64,000 bases of DNA from contig JAKRSF010000006.1 of NCBI GenBank assembly GCA_022402445.1, positions 336,540 to 400,539 of the forward strand, given 5' to 3'. Below the pieces are notes generated by a model that saw nothing but the letters and a program-made list of their open reading frames with translations, searched no databases and was not told the origin of the DNA. This DNA comes from Cyanobacteriota bacterium (GTDB lineage: Bacteria > Cyanobacteriota > Cyanobacteriia > CACIAM-69d). Numbering within the stretch: position 1 is the first letter of the stretch; each line of letters opens with the position of its first letter. Below, piece by piece: positions 44,586 to 53,008 of this stretch. The position numbers and the translations under genes were made by a program.

Positions 44586-46718
44586 CTAAGCAGGACGCAG
44601 GAACGGAGACTCGATCGCAGCGAAACTCCCATCGCGATCGCGGAGCGCCTGATAGACCGCCACCACCACCTCCGCCCGCGTCGCCGCCTTAGACGGACTG
44701 AAAACCTGGGCATTGGGATGGTTCGCGATCGCCCGCTTGCGCGCCGCCGCCGACACCTTAGGAATCGCCCACTTAGGAACCTCCGCCGCATCCGTCAAGT
44801 AAGCCAGATCCGCCGCCGTACCGTCCGGCCAATCCAAACCACTCGCCAGCGCGATCGCCAACTGCACCTTTTGCAGCGGATCATTGGGCGCAAATAACGT
44901 TTCCGTCGTGCCCGAAAGAAAACCGCCGCGATAGGCCGTCTGGACCGCCGCCGCCCCCCAGAAGCCCGCAGGCACATCCGCAAACGTCTTCGCCGGACGC
45001 TCCGGAGCCGGGGCAAATGCCTGACTCACCAACGCCGCAAACTGCGCCCGCGTAATCGTATCGTCCGGGCGGAAACTGCCGTCGGGATAGCCGCCAATCA
45101 ACTGCCGCGACGCCAAACCTTTAATAAACGCCTCTGCCCAATGGCCGCGAATGTCGGAAAAGACCGGCACCTCTTGATCGGGATTGACGATGTAGGTCGA
45201 AGTGACCGCCGGGGCCGTCTGCAATTTCACCAGGGCCTGATAGATCACCGCCGCCACCTCCGCCCGCGACGCCACCGCCATGGGCCGCAGCTCGTTCACG
45301 CGGGGATAGTTCACCACCAGCCGGTTCGCCGTGGCCGTCGCGATCGCGGCCGTCGCATAGCTAGGAATCTGGGCGCGATCGCTATAGAGCCCCAGCAAAT
45401 TCACCGCCCCGCCACTGAGGCCAAGGCCATTGGTCAGGGCCAACAGCGCCTGCACCCGCGTCAGGGAATCATTGGGCCGGAAACTGCCGTCCGGGAACCC
45501 AGCAATAAATCCCATTTGTGATGCCTTCGCGATCGCGCTCGCCCCCCAGAACGACGCGGGCACATCCGTAAACGTCCGGGCCGGATTCACCAGCGGCCGA
45601 TCAAACGCTTTGACGACCAGGGCCGCAAACTGCGCCCGCGTCAGGGGATCATTGGGCCGAAAACTCCCATCCTCAAACCCCGCAATCACCTGCCGCTCAA
45701 GCAGCGGTTTAATGAACGCCGCCGCCCAGGTGCCCGTCACATCGTCCACCGGCGTCGGGCTCGGGCCGGGGCCAGGACTCGGACCAGGACCAGGGCTCGG
45801 ACCAGGGCCAGGACTCGGACCAGGGCCAGGACTCGGGCCAGGGCTCGTGGAACCGGACAGATCCACCGAACCGGTCACCTTCGAGGCGGTGAGCTGGTTA
45901 CCCGCCGCATTGATGCGGTTCGAGGTGGCATTTTGAATGTCGTATTGGGTGTTGTTGCGAAACACGTTCGCGCCGGGCTGGGCCGCCGTCCCCAGATCCG
46001 GCACCGCATTGATGATGATCGTGACCCCATCACTGGTGTTGCCCTCGAACGTATTGCCCCGCAGGACCGGGCGCGAGGTGTCGGAGACTACAATGCCGCT
46101 GCGGTTGCCCACGAGGGTGTTGTTTTGGATCAAGGGCGTAGAACTGCCGCCGATGCTCATGCCGAAGCCCGTATTGCGGCAGATGTTATTACGGAAGGTG
46201 CCAGCGGACGATCGCGCGATCGAGATGCCATTGCCGCCGTTCGCCTCGAATAAATTACCCTCCACCGTCGGCGCAGAGGAGCCCGTCACAAAGAGGCCCT
46301 CCCGGTTCGACTGGCGCAGGGTGTTGTTGGCGATCGTCGGGTTGGCGGACTCGACCCAGACGGCGGTGCCGCGCGTTTCCACGTTGGTGACCGTCACCCC
46401 CCGCAGTTGGCTGCCCGTCGCCAGGACAAAGGTGACATTCTGCCCCGCGAAGGAGGGGCTCAGGTAGCGGCCCGTCCCCTGGACCAGGATGCCGCTGCCC
46501 TTGGTGGCTTCATTGCCCACCACCGTGACCCCAGCGGGCACATTGAGGGGAAAGCTTTCGCCGCTGGCGCTGTTATAGGTGCCCCCCGCAAGCTGGATGC
46601 GATCGCCCGTTTGGGCGCGGTTGAGGGCCGTGGCAATGGTTTTGAATGGGGTGCCCTCCTGGGTACCTGCCGCCCCATCGTTACCGCTGGCGGGGTTGAC
46701 GTAATAGGTTTGAGCCAT
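44586..46718 (-). CDS. Beta-helix (DUF1565) protein with two SLH triplets
   Basis: The 710-residue protein has an N-terminal DUF1565/right-handed parallel beta-helix (about 1-290; YYVNPASGNDGAAGT, IQLAGGTYNS, GNTFEGNTSDGVTI), a Gly-Pro-Ser repeat linker (291-322), and six S-layer-homology modules in two triplets (about 325-497 and 519-692). The triplets align with each other (for example AAFIKPLLERQVIAGFEDGSF with AEAFIKGLASRQLIGGYPDG). SLH modules usually bind secondary cell-wall polymer. No signal peptide is visible and a stop codon precedes the ATG. Its export route is unclear. Confidence 0.88.
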   Translation of the reverse strand: MAQTYYVNPASGNDGAAGTQEGTPFKTIATALNRAQTGDRIQLAGGTYNSASGESFPLNVPAGVTVVGNEATKGSGILVQGTGRYLSPSFAGQNVTFVLATGSQLRGVTVTNVETRGTAVWVESANPTIANNTLRQSNREGLFVTGSSAPTVEGNLFEANGGNGISIARSSAGTFRNNICRNTGFGMSIGGSSTPLIQNNTLVGNRSGIVVSDTSRPVLRGNTFEGNTSDGVTIIINAVPDLGTAAQPGANVFRNNTQYDIQNATSNRINAAGNQLTASKVTGSVDLSGSTSPGPSPGPGPSPGPGPSPGPGPSPGPGPSPTPVDDVTGTWAAAFIKPLLERQVIAGFEDGSFRPNDPLTRAQFAALVVKAFDRPLVNPARTFTDVPASFWGASAIAKASQMGFIAGFPDGSFRPNDSLTRVQALLALTNGLGLSGGAVNLLGLYSDRAQIPSYATAAIATATANRLVVNYPRVNELRPMAVASRAEVAAVIYQALVKLQTAPAVTSTYIVNPDQEVPVFSDIRGHWAEAFIKGLASRQLIGGYPDGSFRPDDTITRAQFAALVSQAFAPAPERPAKTFADVPAGFWGAAAVQTAYRGGFLSGTTETLFAPNDPLQKVQLAIALASGLDWPDGTAADLAYLTDAAEVPKWAIPKVSAAARKRAIANHPNAQVFSPSKAATRAEVVVAVYQALRDRDGSFAAIESPFLRPA
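45753..45848 (-). repeat. Tandem repeat encoding a GPSPGP linker
   Basis: The DNA repeats a 12-base unit close to GGACCAGGGCCA/T in about eight copies, encoding (GPSP)n. It separates the beta-helix from the SLH part of the protein and is likely to vary in copy number. Confidence 0.85.
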
Positions 46719-47090
46719 GGTGTTTTAGAGGTTTGCCAAAAGAAACAGTAGTGTTTTGGAGTGGAAATGTTTTGGATGATGGGTTGCTCGAAGGGGGGCC
46801 AAGCTGGTGGGCCGCAGTTCCGGTTGTAGCAACTCCGGTGGGGTTAGGGCGGGCGGGGCCTTTGGGGCAACTGTAGCAAGGGGAGTGGGGGGCTGGGTCT
46901 ATGGGCGGTTACCCCTACGGTGGGGGAAGGGCGGGGGTGGTGTGGGGATGAAGGGGCGGTTTTGGGGCCGGATGGGAGTCCCCCAGAAGGCGATCGCCTG
47001 CGCCATAATATGGGGTTGCCGGGATGGCCCCCGGTGGCCGGGGCGATCGCCCAAGACGGCCCGAGACAGCAGCACACTCCACAGGACACC
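46719..47090. other. Intergenic region between SLH gene and ABC system
   Basis: This 372-base region holds the divergent promoters. It is Gly-rich when read (GGGG runs) and has few HIP1 octamers in its first 250 bases. I see no small gene or hairpin. Confidence 0.35.
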
Positions 47091-48290
47091 ATGACGATCG
47101 AGGTTGACCAACTGACGAAGGTTTATGGCTCCGCGACGGCCATTGAGGAGGTGACGTTTGCGGTGGAGACGGGGGAGATCCTCGGTTTCCTGGGGCCGAA
47201 CGGGGCGGGCAAGACGACGACCATGCGCATTGTGACGGGTTATTTACCGGCCACGCGGGGGACTGCGCGGGTGGCGGGGTTTGATGTGCATGAGCAGTCG
47301 ATGGCGGTGCGTCAGCGCATTGGCTATTTGCCGGAGACGCCGCCGCTGTATCCAGAAATGACGGTGGCGGGGTTTTTGCAGTTTGTGGCGCGGTTGAAGG
47401 GGGTTCCGGCGGGCGATCGCGTGGAGCGGGTGCGTCATGCGATGGCGCGGTGTGGGTTGGCCGATCGCGCGGGGACGGCGATCCATAAGCTGTCGAAGGG
47501 CTATCGGCAACGGGTGGGGATTGCCCAGGCGATTGTGCATGATCCGCCCGCGATCGTGTTGGATGAGCCGACGGTGGGGCTAGATCCGCGCCAGATCATT
47601 GAGGTGCGCAAGCTCATCGAGAGTTTGGCGGGGGATCACACGATTGTGCTGTCTACCCACATCCTGCCGGAGGTGAGCATGACGTGCAGCCGGGTGGCGA
47701 TCATCAACCGGGGTCGGATCGTGGCGACGAATACGCCGGAGAATCTGACGGCGGAGCTGGTGGCGGGGGTGGGCTATGAGGTGGAGGTGATGGCGGATGA
47801 GGCGGAGTTGTTGGCCTGGGATGCGATCGCGCTGACGCCTACCCCAACTCCAGATCCAGCGCCATCGGAAGCTGTCCCTGCGCCGGATCCTGAATCGACA
47901 GAATCTAAGGACTCTGATTCGGATCAAGAACCTCAGGAATCAGAACCGGAATCGGATACGCCAGAGGCGATCGCGGCTCCATCGAATCCATCTAATTTGG
48001 TGAAATTAAGCGATCGCGGGGCTGCCCTGGTGGATCAGTTGGGGGTGATCGCGGGGGTGGCGTCCGTCGCGCTGCTGCAACCGGAATTGAGCCACCGGGG
48101 TGAGCGGCCAGATCTGCGGCGGCTGCGGCTGCGGATTGCGAGCCAGCCAGGTCAGGAACCGGGCCGCGCGATCGCCGCGTCAATCCTTGGGTCTGGGCTG
48201 GGCCTGTGCGAACTGCGCCGCCAGCGGGCCAGCCTAGAGGATGTGTTCCTACAACTGACCACCACGGAACCGACCGATCACAACAACTAA
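47091..48290 (+). CDS. ABC transporter ATP-binding protein, GldA-like
   Basis: The ATG at 47091 (MTIEVDQLTKVYGSATAIEEV) is chosen; upstream in-frame sequence is Gly-rich and unlike protein. The 399-residue ATPase has Walker A GPNGAGKTT, signature LSKGYRQRVGIAQ, Walker B AIVLDEPTVGLD and H-loop STHILPE. Between about 240 and 310 an acidic Pro/Ser/Glu-rich insert interrupts the C-terminal part. The permease starts 42 bases later, followed by GldG- and DUF4340-type genes, so this is one export or motility-type unit. Confidence 0.92.
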   Translation: MTIEVDQLTKVYGSATAIEEVTFAVETGEILGFLGPNGAGKTTTMRIVTGYLPATRGTARVAGFDVHEQSMAVRQRIGYLPETPPLYPEMTVAGFLQFVARLKGVPAGDRVERVRHAMARCGLADRAGTAIHKLSKGYRQRVGIAQAIVHDPPAIVLDEPTVGLDPRQIIEVRKLIESLAGDHTIVLSTHILPEVSMTCSRVAIINRGRIVATNTPENLTAELVAGVGYEVEVMADEAELLAWDAIALTPTPTPDPAPSEAVPAPDPESTESKDSDSDQEPQESEPESDTPEAIAAPSNPSNLVKLSDRGAALVDQLGVIAGVASVALLQPELSHRGERPDLRRLRLRIASQPGQEPGRAIAASILGSGLGLCELRRQRASLEDVFLQLTTTEPTDHNN

Positions 48291-48332
48291 GACGTCCTAA
48301 CCGCGCCCCGATTCATTGTTTCGGACTCCACC

Positions 48333-49145
48333 ATGGCTATTATTCTCGCCAATATCACCGCCATCTATCGGCGCGAATTGCAAAGTTATTTCCGCTCACC
48401 CCTCGCCTACGCGATCGCGGGAGCCTTTTGGCTGCTGGCCGGTTTTTTCTTCTGCGCCATTCTTCTCGGTAGCGAAGGACTCATTCAGCAGGCGGCCATG
48501 CGCGATGCCCAGGGGCAACAGATGGGAGTGCCCGTGCCGCCGTTCGATTTGGTGGGGGAATTTTTACGGATTTTCCTCGGCACCATGGGTTCACTTTCCC
48601 TCTTCATTTTGCCGATTCTATCCATGGGCCTCTATGCCGAAGAACGCAAGCGCGGCACTTTGGAATTACTCGCCACTTCCCCGGTGACGAACTGGGCCGT
48701 GGCGGTGGGTAAATTGCTGGCGGTTTTGACCTTTTATATCACCTTGATCGCGCCGCTGCTGCTGTATGAGGCGATCGCCTTCAGTGGCGCAAGTCCCTCC
48801 GTGGCACCGGGTTTGCCGATCGCGGCCCACCTGGGTTTGGTGCTGTTGGCGGCGTCGGTGTTGTCGTTGGGGATGTTCGTCTCGTCCCTGACCGCTAGCA
48901 CCATCCTGGCCGCCGTGATGACCTTTGCCCTGGTCCTATTCCTTTGGATTATGGATCTGGTGGCGAGCGCGATCGGTGGGCCGGTGGGGGAAGCGTTGGG
49001 CCATTTGTCCCTGCTTCAGCACTACGATTCCTTTGTCAATGGCGTCGTGGAAACCAAGAGTTTAGTGCTATTCGGGAGCTACATTTTTGCGGGGATTTTC
49101 CTGACGGCCCAGTCCATCGAAACGTTCAGGTTTCAGCGATCTTGA
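48333..49145 (+). CDS. ABC-2-type permease, GldF-like
   Basis: The 270-residue protein has six predicted helices: FWLLAGFFFCAILL near 30-50, and MGSLSLFILPILSMGLY, LLAVLTFYITLIAPLLLYEAI, LGLVLLAASVLSLGMFVSSL and TILAAVMTFALVLFLWIMDLVAS. ANITAIYRRELQSYFRSPLAY at the N-terminus and EERKRGTLELLATSPV in the middle are typical of ABC-2 permeases of the GldF type. It pairs with the ATPase immediately upstream. Confidence 0.9.
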   Translation: MAIILANITAIYRRELQSYFRSPLAYAIAGAFWLLAGFFFCAILLGSEGLIQQAAMRDAQGQQMGVPVPPFDLVGEFLRIFLGTMGSLSLFILPILSMGLYAEERKRGTLELLATSPVTNWAVAVGKLLAVLTFYITLIAPLLLYEAIAFSGASPSVAPGLPIAAHLGLVLLAASVLSLGMFVSSLTASTILAAVMTFALVLFLWIMDLVASAIGGPVGEALGHLSLLQHYDSFVNGVVETKSLVLFGSYIFAGIFLTAQSIETFRFQRS

Positions 49146-49168
49146 TGCGGCCTAATTAACCGGTGGGG

Positions 49169-49188
49169 CAAGGGACTTAAGCCCCTTG
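49169..49188. repeat. Palindrome copy (CAAGGGACTTAAGCCCCTTG)
   Basis: One mismatch from the perfect palindrome. It lies between the permease gene and the GldG-like gene, so it may form a hairpin within an operon transcript. Confidence 0.6.
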
Positions 49189-49284
49189 TCTTAGGGTGTG
49201 GGGCGTATTTTCCTAGGCCGTTTGATTCCGTCATTTTTCGTCTGATTCTGTTGTTTTTTTCCAGAGCACCACAGCGCGATCGCC

Positions 49285-50862
49285 ATGAAGAAATCCTTGT
49301 CCCGCAAGACCCTGCGCCAGGGGTTATTTCTAGGAAGTTTGATCTGTATTTCCGCCGGTCTGTCGGCGGGATTTGTGGTGGGGGATTGGGGGCCGCTGCC
49401 GGTATTTTTGCTGGCGTTGGGGGGGGCGCTGTTGGCGATCGCGCTGCTGACCCAACAGAACACGGCGGAATTATTAAATCGTCGGTCCACGAAGGCGGGC
49501 ACCAACGCGATCGCGGCCACCTTGGCGGTCCTGACGATTTTGGGCACGGTGAATTTTGTAGCGGCGCGCTATTCCGCGAAATTCGACGTGACGGAGCGGC
49601 AACTGTTCACCCTCGCGCCCCAAACCCAGGAGGTGGTCAAAACCCTGGCGACACCGGTCAAAATCTGGATTTTTGATCGGGCGCTGGGGACGGGCGATCG
49701 CGACCTGCTGGACCGCTACCGGGCCTTAAATCCCAAGGCGTTTAGCTACGAATTAGTCGATCCGGTGGAAAATCTCACCCAGGCCCAAGCCTTTGGGGCC
49801 AAGGAATTGGGGGCGGTGTTTATCGAAAAGGGCGAACGGCGCACGCTCCTGACCACCCTGGGGCCAACGGCAGCGGGCCTGTCGGAGGTGGAACTCACCA
49901 AAGCCCTCGCCCAGGCCAGTAGCGATCGCACCGAGGTGGTCTATTTCCTGCAAGGCCACGGGGAGCGGCCCCTCGAAGGGGAACAGGGGGCCATGGCCAC
50001 GGCGATCGCGGCGTTGGGCGATCGCGGCTTTGAGGGCAAACCCCTGTCCCTGACGGAAAATGCCCAAATCCCTGAAGATGCGGCCATTGTGGCGATTATT
50101 GGCCCCCAGCGGCCCCTGTTGCCCGGTGAGGTGACGTTGCTGCGGGGCTATAGCGATCGCGGCGGCAATCTGATGATTTTGCTTGATCCTCAAGTGGAGC
50201 CGGTGGACGCGGGCCTGGGGCCATTGCTGGAAACCTGGGGCATTCGACCCGATGGGCGCGTGGCGATCGACGCCTCCCCCGTGGGCCAGTTGGTGGGCCT
50301 CAAGCCCGACACCCCCGTGGTCACCCAATACGGCGAGCACCCGATCGTGGCCGACTTCCGCCAGGGCATTTCCTACTATCCCGTCGCCCAACCGATTACG
50401 GTCACCGAGCGATCGGGCATCACCGCCACGCGCCTGTTGGAAACGGGGGACCAAAGCTGGGCGGAAAGTGATCTCACCTCATCGCCCCTGCGGTTCGAGG
50501 CCGATCGCGATCTGCAAGGCCCCCTGACCCTCGGTGTGGCCCTGGAGCGATCGCCCGCCGGAGGAACTGCAAATGCCGAAACCGATCGCCCCTCCCAAGG
50601 ACGGCTGGTGGCGATCGGCAACTCCACCTTCGTGGCGGACGGCTGGTTTGATCAGCAGTTGAATGGGGACGTGTTCCTCAATGCGATCGGCTGGCTGGGC
50701 GATCGCGACGACAGCGCCCTTTCGGTTCGGCCACGGGAGCCGGAAAATCGACGGATTACGCTGACGGCCCTCCAGGGGAATTTGATTGCTCTCTTGGCCC
50801 TGGCGGTTTTTCCCCTGCTGGGGTTCGGCAGCGCTGGGGTGATCTGGTGGCGCAGTCGGTAA
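49285..50862 (+). CDS. GldG-family auxiliary transport protein
   Basis: The 525-residue protein has three N-terminal hydrophobic segments (residues about 12-105), a long periplasmic domain of the DUF4350/GldG type (DVTERQLFTLAPQTQEVVKTLATPVKIWIFD, VVYFLQGHGERPLEGEQ, GGNLMILLDPQVEPVDAGLGPLLETWGI) and one C-terminal helix (LIALLALAVFPLLGFGSAGVIWW). GldG-like proteins associate with the GldA-GldF transporter. In gliding bacteria they act in motility; the cyanobacterial role is unproven. Confidence 0.87.
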   Translation: MKKSLSRKTLRQGLFLGSLICISAGLSAGFVVGDWGPLPVFLLALGGALLAIALLTQQNTAELLNRRSTKAGTNAIAATLAVLTILGTVNFVAARYSAKFDVTERQLFTLAPQTQEVVKTLATPVKIWIFDRALGTGDRDLLDRYRALNPKAFSYELVDPVENLTQAQAFGAKELGAVFIEKGERRTLLTTLGPTAAGLSEVELTKALAQASSDRTEVVYFLQGHGERPLEGEQGAMATAIAALGDRGFEGKPLSLTENAQIPEDAAIVAIIGPQRPLLPGEVTLLRGYSDRGGNLMILLDPQVEPVDAGLGPLLETWGIRPDGRVAIDASPVGQLVGLKPDTPVVTQYGEHPIVADFRQGISYYPVAQPITVTERSGITATRLLETGDQSWAESDLTSSPLRFEADRDLQGPLTLGVALERSPAGGTANAETDRPSQGRLVAIGNSTFVADGWFDQQLNGDVFLNAIGWLGDRDDSALSVRPREPENRRITLTALQGNLIALLALAVFPLLGFGSAGVIWWRSR

Positions 50863-50892
50863 TGCGATCTCGAACGTTTCCAGATGCCCAGA

Positions 50893-50912
50893 CAAGGGGT
50901 TTAAACCCCTTG
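50893..50912. repeat. 20-bp perfect palindrome CAAGGGGTTTAAACCCCTTG
   Basis: A perfect copy between the GldG-like and DUF4340 genes, the fourth of the set in the window. Confidence 0.7.
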
Positions 50913-50996
50913 CTCCCACCGGCAAAACCACGGCTCGATCAAGGTTTCTAGCGCTTTTTTTCATTTTCCTGCGGACGATTTTTTCGTGAATTTCCT

Positions 50997-51839
50997 ATGC
51001 TGAAACGCTCCACTTGGATTTGGTTAGCCCTGGCCCTGGCGATCGCGGGCGGCACCGTGGTGTATGAGGCGGTGTCGAGCCGTCAGGAGGAACAGCAAAC
51101 CGAAGCGAAACGCATTTTTGGGTTCGAGGAAAGCCAGGTGAAGTCCGTCACGATCGCCACGGCCGATCGCAAACTGACCCTGACGCGATCGCCAGAACCC
51201 CCCGCCGCTTCCCCATCGCCAACCACCACGCCCGAAGCCCTCGAAGGCCAACTCAAAACCCGCTGGCAGGTGGAGGCCACCGCGATCGCGAACCCCCAGC
51301 CCAGCCCGAGTCCGCAATCTAGCCCTAGTCCGCAAGCCACTCCCAGCAACCCACCGCCGGAAACCTTGGAACGTCAACCGGCCAGCGATGCCGCCGTCGC
51401 CTTCTTGCTCAACCAACTCACCACCGGCCAGCGCGATCGCGAAGTCACCGTCGCCGCCGCCGATCTCGGGCAATTTGGCCTAGACAATCCCGCCGCCACC
51501 GTCACCCTCACCCTCCAGGACGGCAAAACCCACACCCTCCTGGTGGGCAACGCCAGCTTTGACGATCGCTTTCTCTATAGCCGCATCGATCCCCAGGGAG
51601 AACCCCGCGACATCGCGATCGCCCTCATCCCCAAGGATCTCGAATTCGCCATCAACCGCCCCCTCGCGGAATGGAAAGCGGAAGCCCCCGCCGCCGAATC
51701 GAGCCCGAGCCCCGAAGCGTCCCTGAATCCTGAGCCCAGCCCGAGCCCTGAAGCTTCCCCCAGCCCAAGTCCAACGGCCAGCCCAACCCCCGAAGCTTCC
51801 CCCAGTCCAGCCACCAGCCCCAGCCCGATCGCCCCGTAA
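50997..51839 (+). CDS. DUF4340 domain protein
   Basis: The 280-residue protein has an N-terminal membrane anchor (TWIWLALALAIAGGTVVYEAVS) followed by a DUF4340 domain: VKSVTIATADRKLTLTR, SDAAVAFLLNQLTTGQRDREV, FGLDNPAATVTLTLQDGKTHTLLVGN. Two Pro/Ser-rich repeat tracts occur, one within the domain and a second at the C-terminus made of SPSPEAS-type units. DUF4340 genes commonly accompany GldA/F/G-like systems. It probably lies on the periplasmic face. Confidence 0.87.
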   Translation: MLKRSTWIWLALALAIAGGTVVYEAVSSRQEEQQTEAKRIFGFEESQVKSVTIATADRKLTLTRSPEPPAASPSPTTTPEALEGQLKTRWQVEATAIANPQPSPSPQSSPSPQATPSNPPPETLERQPASDAAVAFLLNQLTTGQRDREVTVAAADLGQFGLDNPAATVTLTLQDGKTHTLLVGNASFDDRFLYSRIDPQGEPRDIAIALIPKDLEFAINRPLAEWKAEAPAAESSPSPEASLNPEPSPSPEASPSPSPTASPTPEASPSPATSPSPIAP

Positions 51840-51848
51840 CCCCCATCC

Positions 51849-52703
51849 ATGAGCCAAGCCACCGCCACCCTCCTCATCTCCTGCCCCGATCAGCGCGGCC
51901 TCGTGGCCCGCATCGCCAACTTCATCGACGCCAACGGCGGCAACATCGTCCATGCGGATCAGCACCTCGACTTCGAGGCCAACCGTTTCCTGAGCCGGGT
52001 GGAATGGCAGCTCGATGGCTTCAACCTGCCCCGCGAACTCATTGATCCCGCCTTCGCCGCGATCGCCCGACCCCTCGGAGCCACCTGGCAACTGCACTTT
52101 TCCCACCCAGTCCCCCGCATCGCCATTTGGGTCAGCAAACAGGACCATTGCCTCCTCGATTTGCTGTGGCGGCACCGGGCCGGGGAACTGCCAGCGGAAA
52201 TCGTCGCGATCGTCAGCAACCACCCGGACCTCAAACCCATCGCCGATCAATTTAATATCGACTACCACCACATCGCGATCGCCAAGGACAACAAACTAGA
52301 GCAGGAAAAAGCGCAACTGGATCTGATGGCGCAGTACCGCGTAGACCTCATCGTCCTCGCGAAATATATGCAAATCCTCAGCGCCGATCACGTCAACACT
52401 TTTCCGCCCACCATCAATATTCACCACTCCTTCCTCCCAGCCTTTCCCGGCGCAAAACCCTACCATCGCGCCCATAAACGGGGCGTTAAAGTGATCGGAG
52501 CCACCGCCCACTACGTCACCGCCGACCTCGACGAAGGGCCAATTATTGAACAGGACGTATCGCGCGTCAGCCATCGCGACACGGTGGAAGACTTGATTCG
52601 CAAGGGTAAGGATCTAGAGCGCATTGTTCTGGCCAGGGCCGTGCGTTTGCACCTGCAACATCGCGTCTTGGCCTATGACAATCGCACGGTGGTTTTTGCC
52701 TAA
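51849..52703 (+). CDS. purU: Formyltetrahydrofolate deformylase
   Basis: The 284-residue enzyme hydrolyses 10-formyltetrahydrofolate to tetrahydrofolate and formate. The N-terminal ACT domain (about 1-85, LLISCPDQRGLVARIANFIDANGGNI) precedes the formyltransferase-like domain with LPAEIVAIVSNHPDLKP, the INIHHSFLPAFPGAKPYHRA catalytic segment and GATAHYVTADLDEGPIIEQD. All match the family at normal length. It begins 9 bases after the DUF4340 gene, so it may share a transcript. Confidence 0.95.
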   Translation: MSQATATLLISCPDQRGLVARIANFIDANGGNIVHADQHLDFEANRFLSRVEWQLDGFNLPRELIDPAFAAIARPLGATWQLHFSHPVPRIAIWVSKQDHCLLDLLWRHRAGELPAEIVAIVSNHPDLKPIADQFNIDYHHIAIAKDNKLEQEKAQLDLMAQYRVDLIVLAKYMQILSADHVNTFPPTINIHHSFLPAFPGAKPYHRAHKRGVKVIGATAHYVTADLDEGPIIEQDVSRVSHRDTVEDLIRKGKDLERIVLARAVRLHLQHRVLAYDNRTVVFA

Positions 52704-53008
52704 GTCTTGGCTCTGATATGGCCCCAAGCCGCGCTGAATTGTCCCCCTTGCCCCCCTAGTCCTAGCCCATGGAACCGCCGGGGGTGAGGGGATTTTCGTT
52801 GGCAGGTGCCCTTTGGCCCACCCCCGCCGGGTGAGAAATTCGGCGGTTCTCCGATTTGGGGGCATGACTTTGCGCGGACCACCGCGATCGCCGTGTGAAT
52901 GGGTTAAAACTAGCGAGACTTGGCCACGGTCGCCTGCTTGCCCCTTTCCGACGAATCCGCCGCCCCCTCTCCCGAGTTCTTCCCCTGCCACCCTGCGCTG
53001 TCGGTGCC
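52704..53008. other. Intergenic region before glycosyltransferase family 4
   Basis: This 305-base region carries a probable promoter for the downstream gene. A CCACCCCCGCCGGGTG near 52817 is GC-rich. I see no clear gene or terminator. Confidence 0.35.

Noticed and set aside
45753-45848. Repeat at 45.8 kb as a CRISPR or iteron array
   Set aside because: It is a coding tandem repeat that encodes a Gly-Pro-Ser linker in frame.
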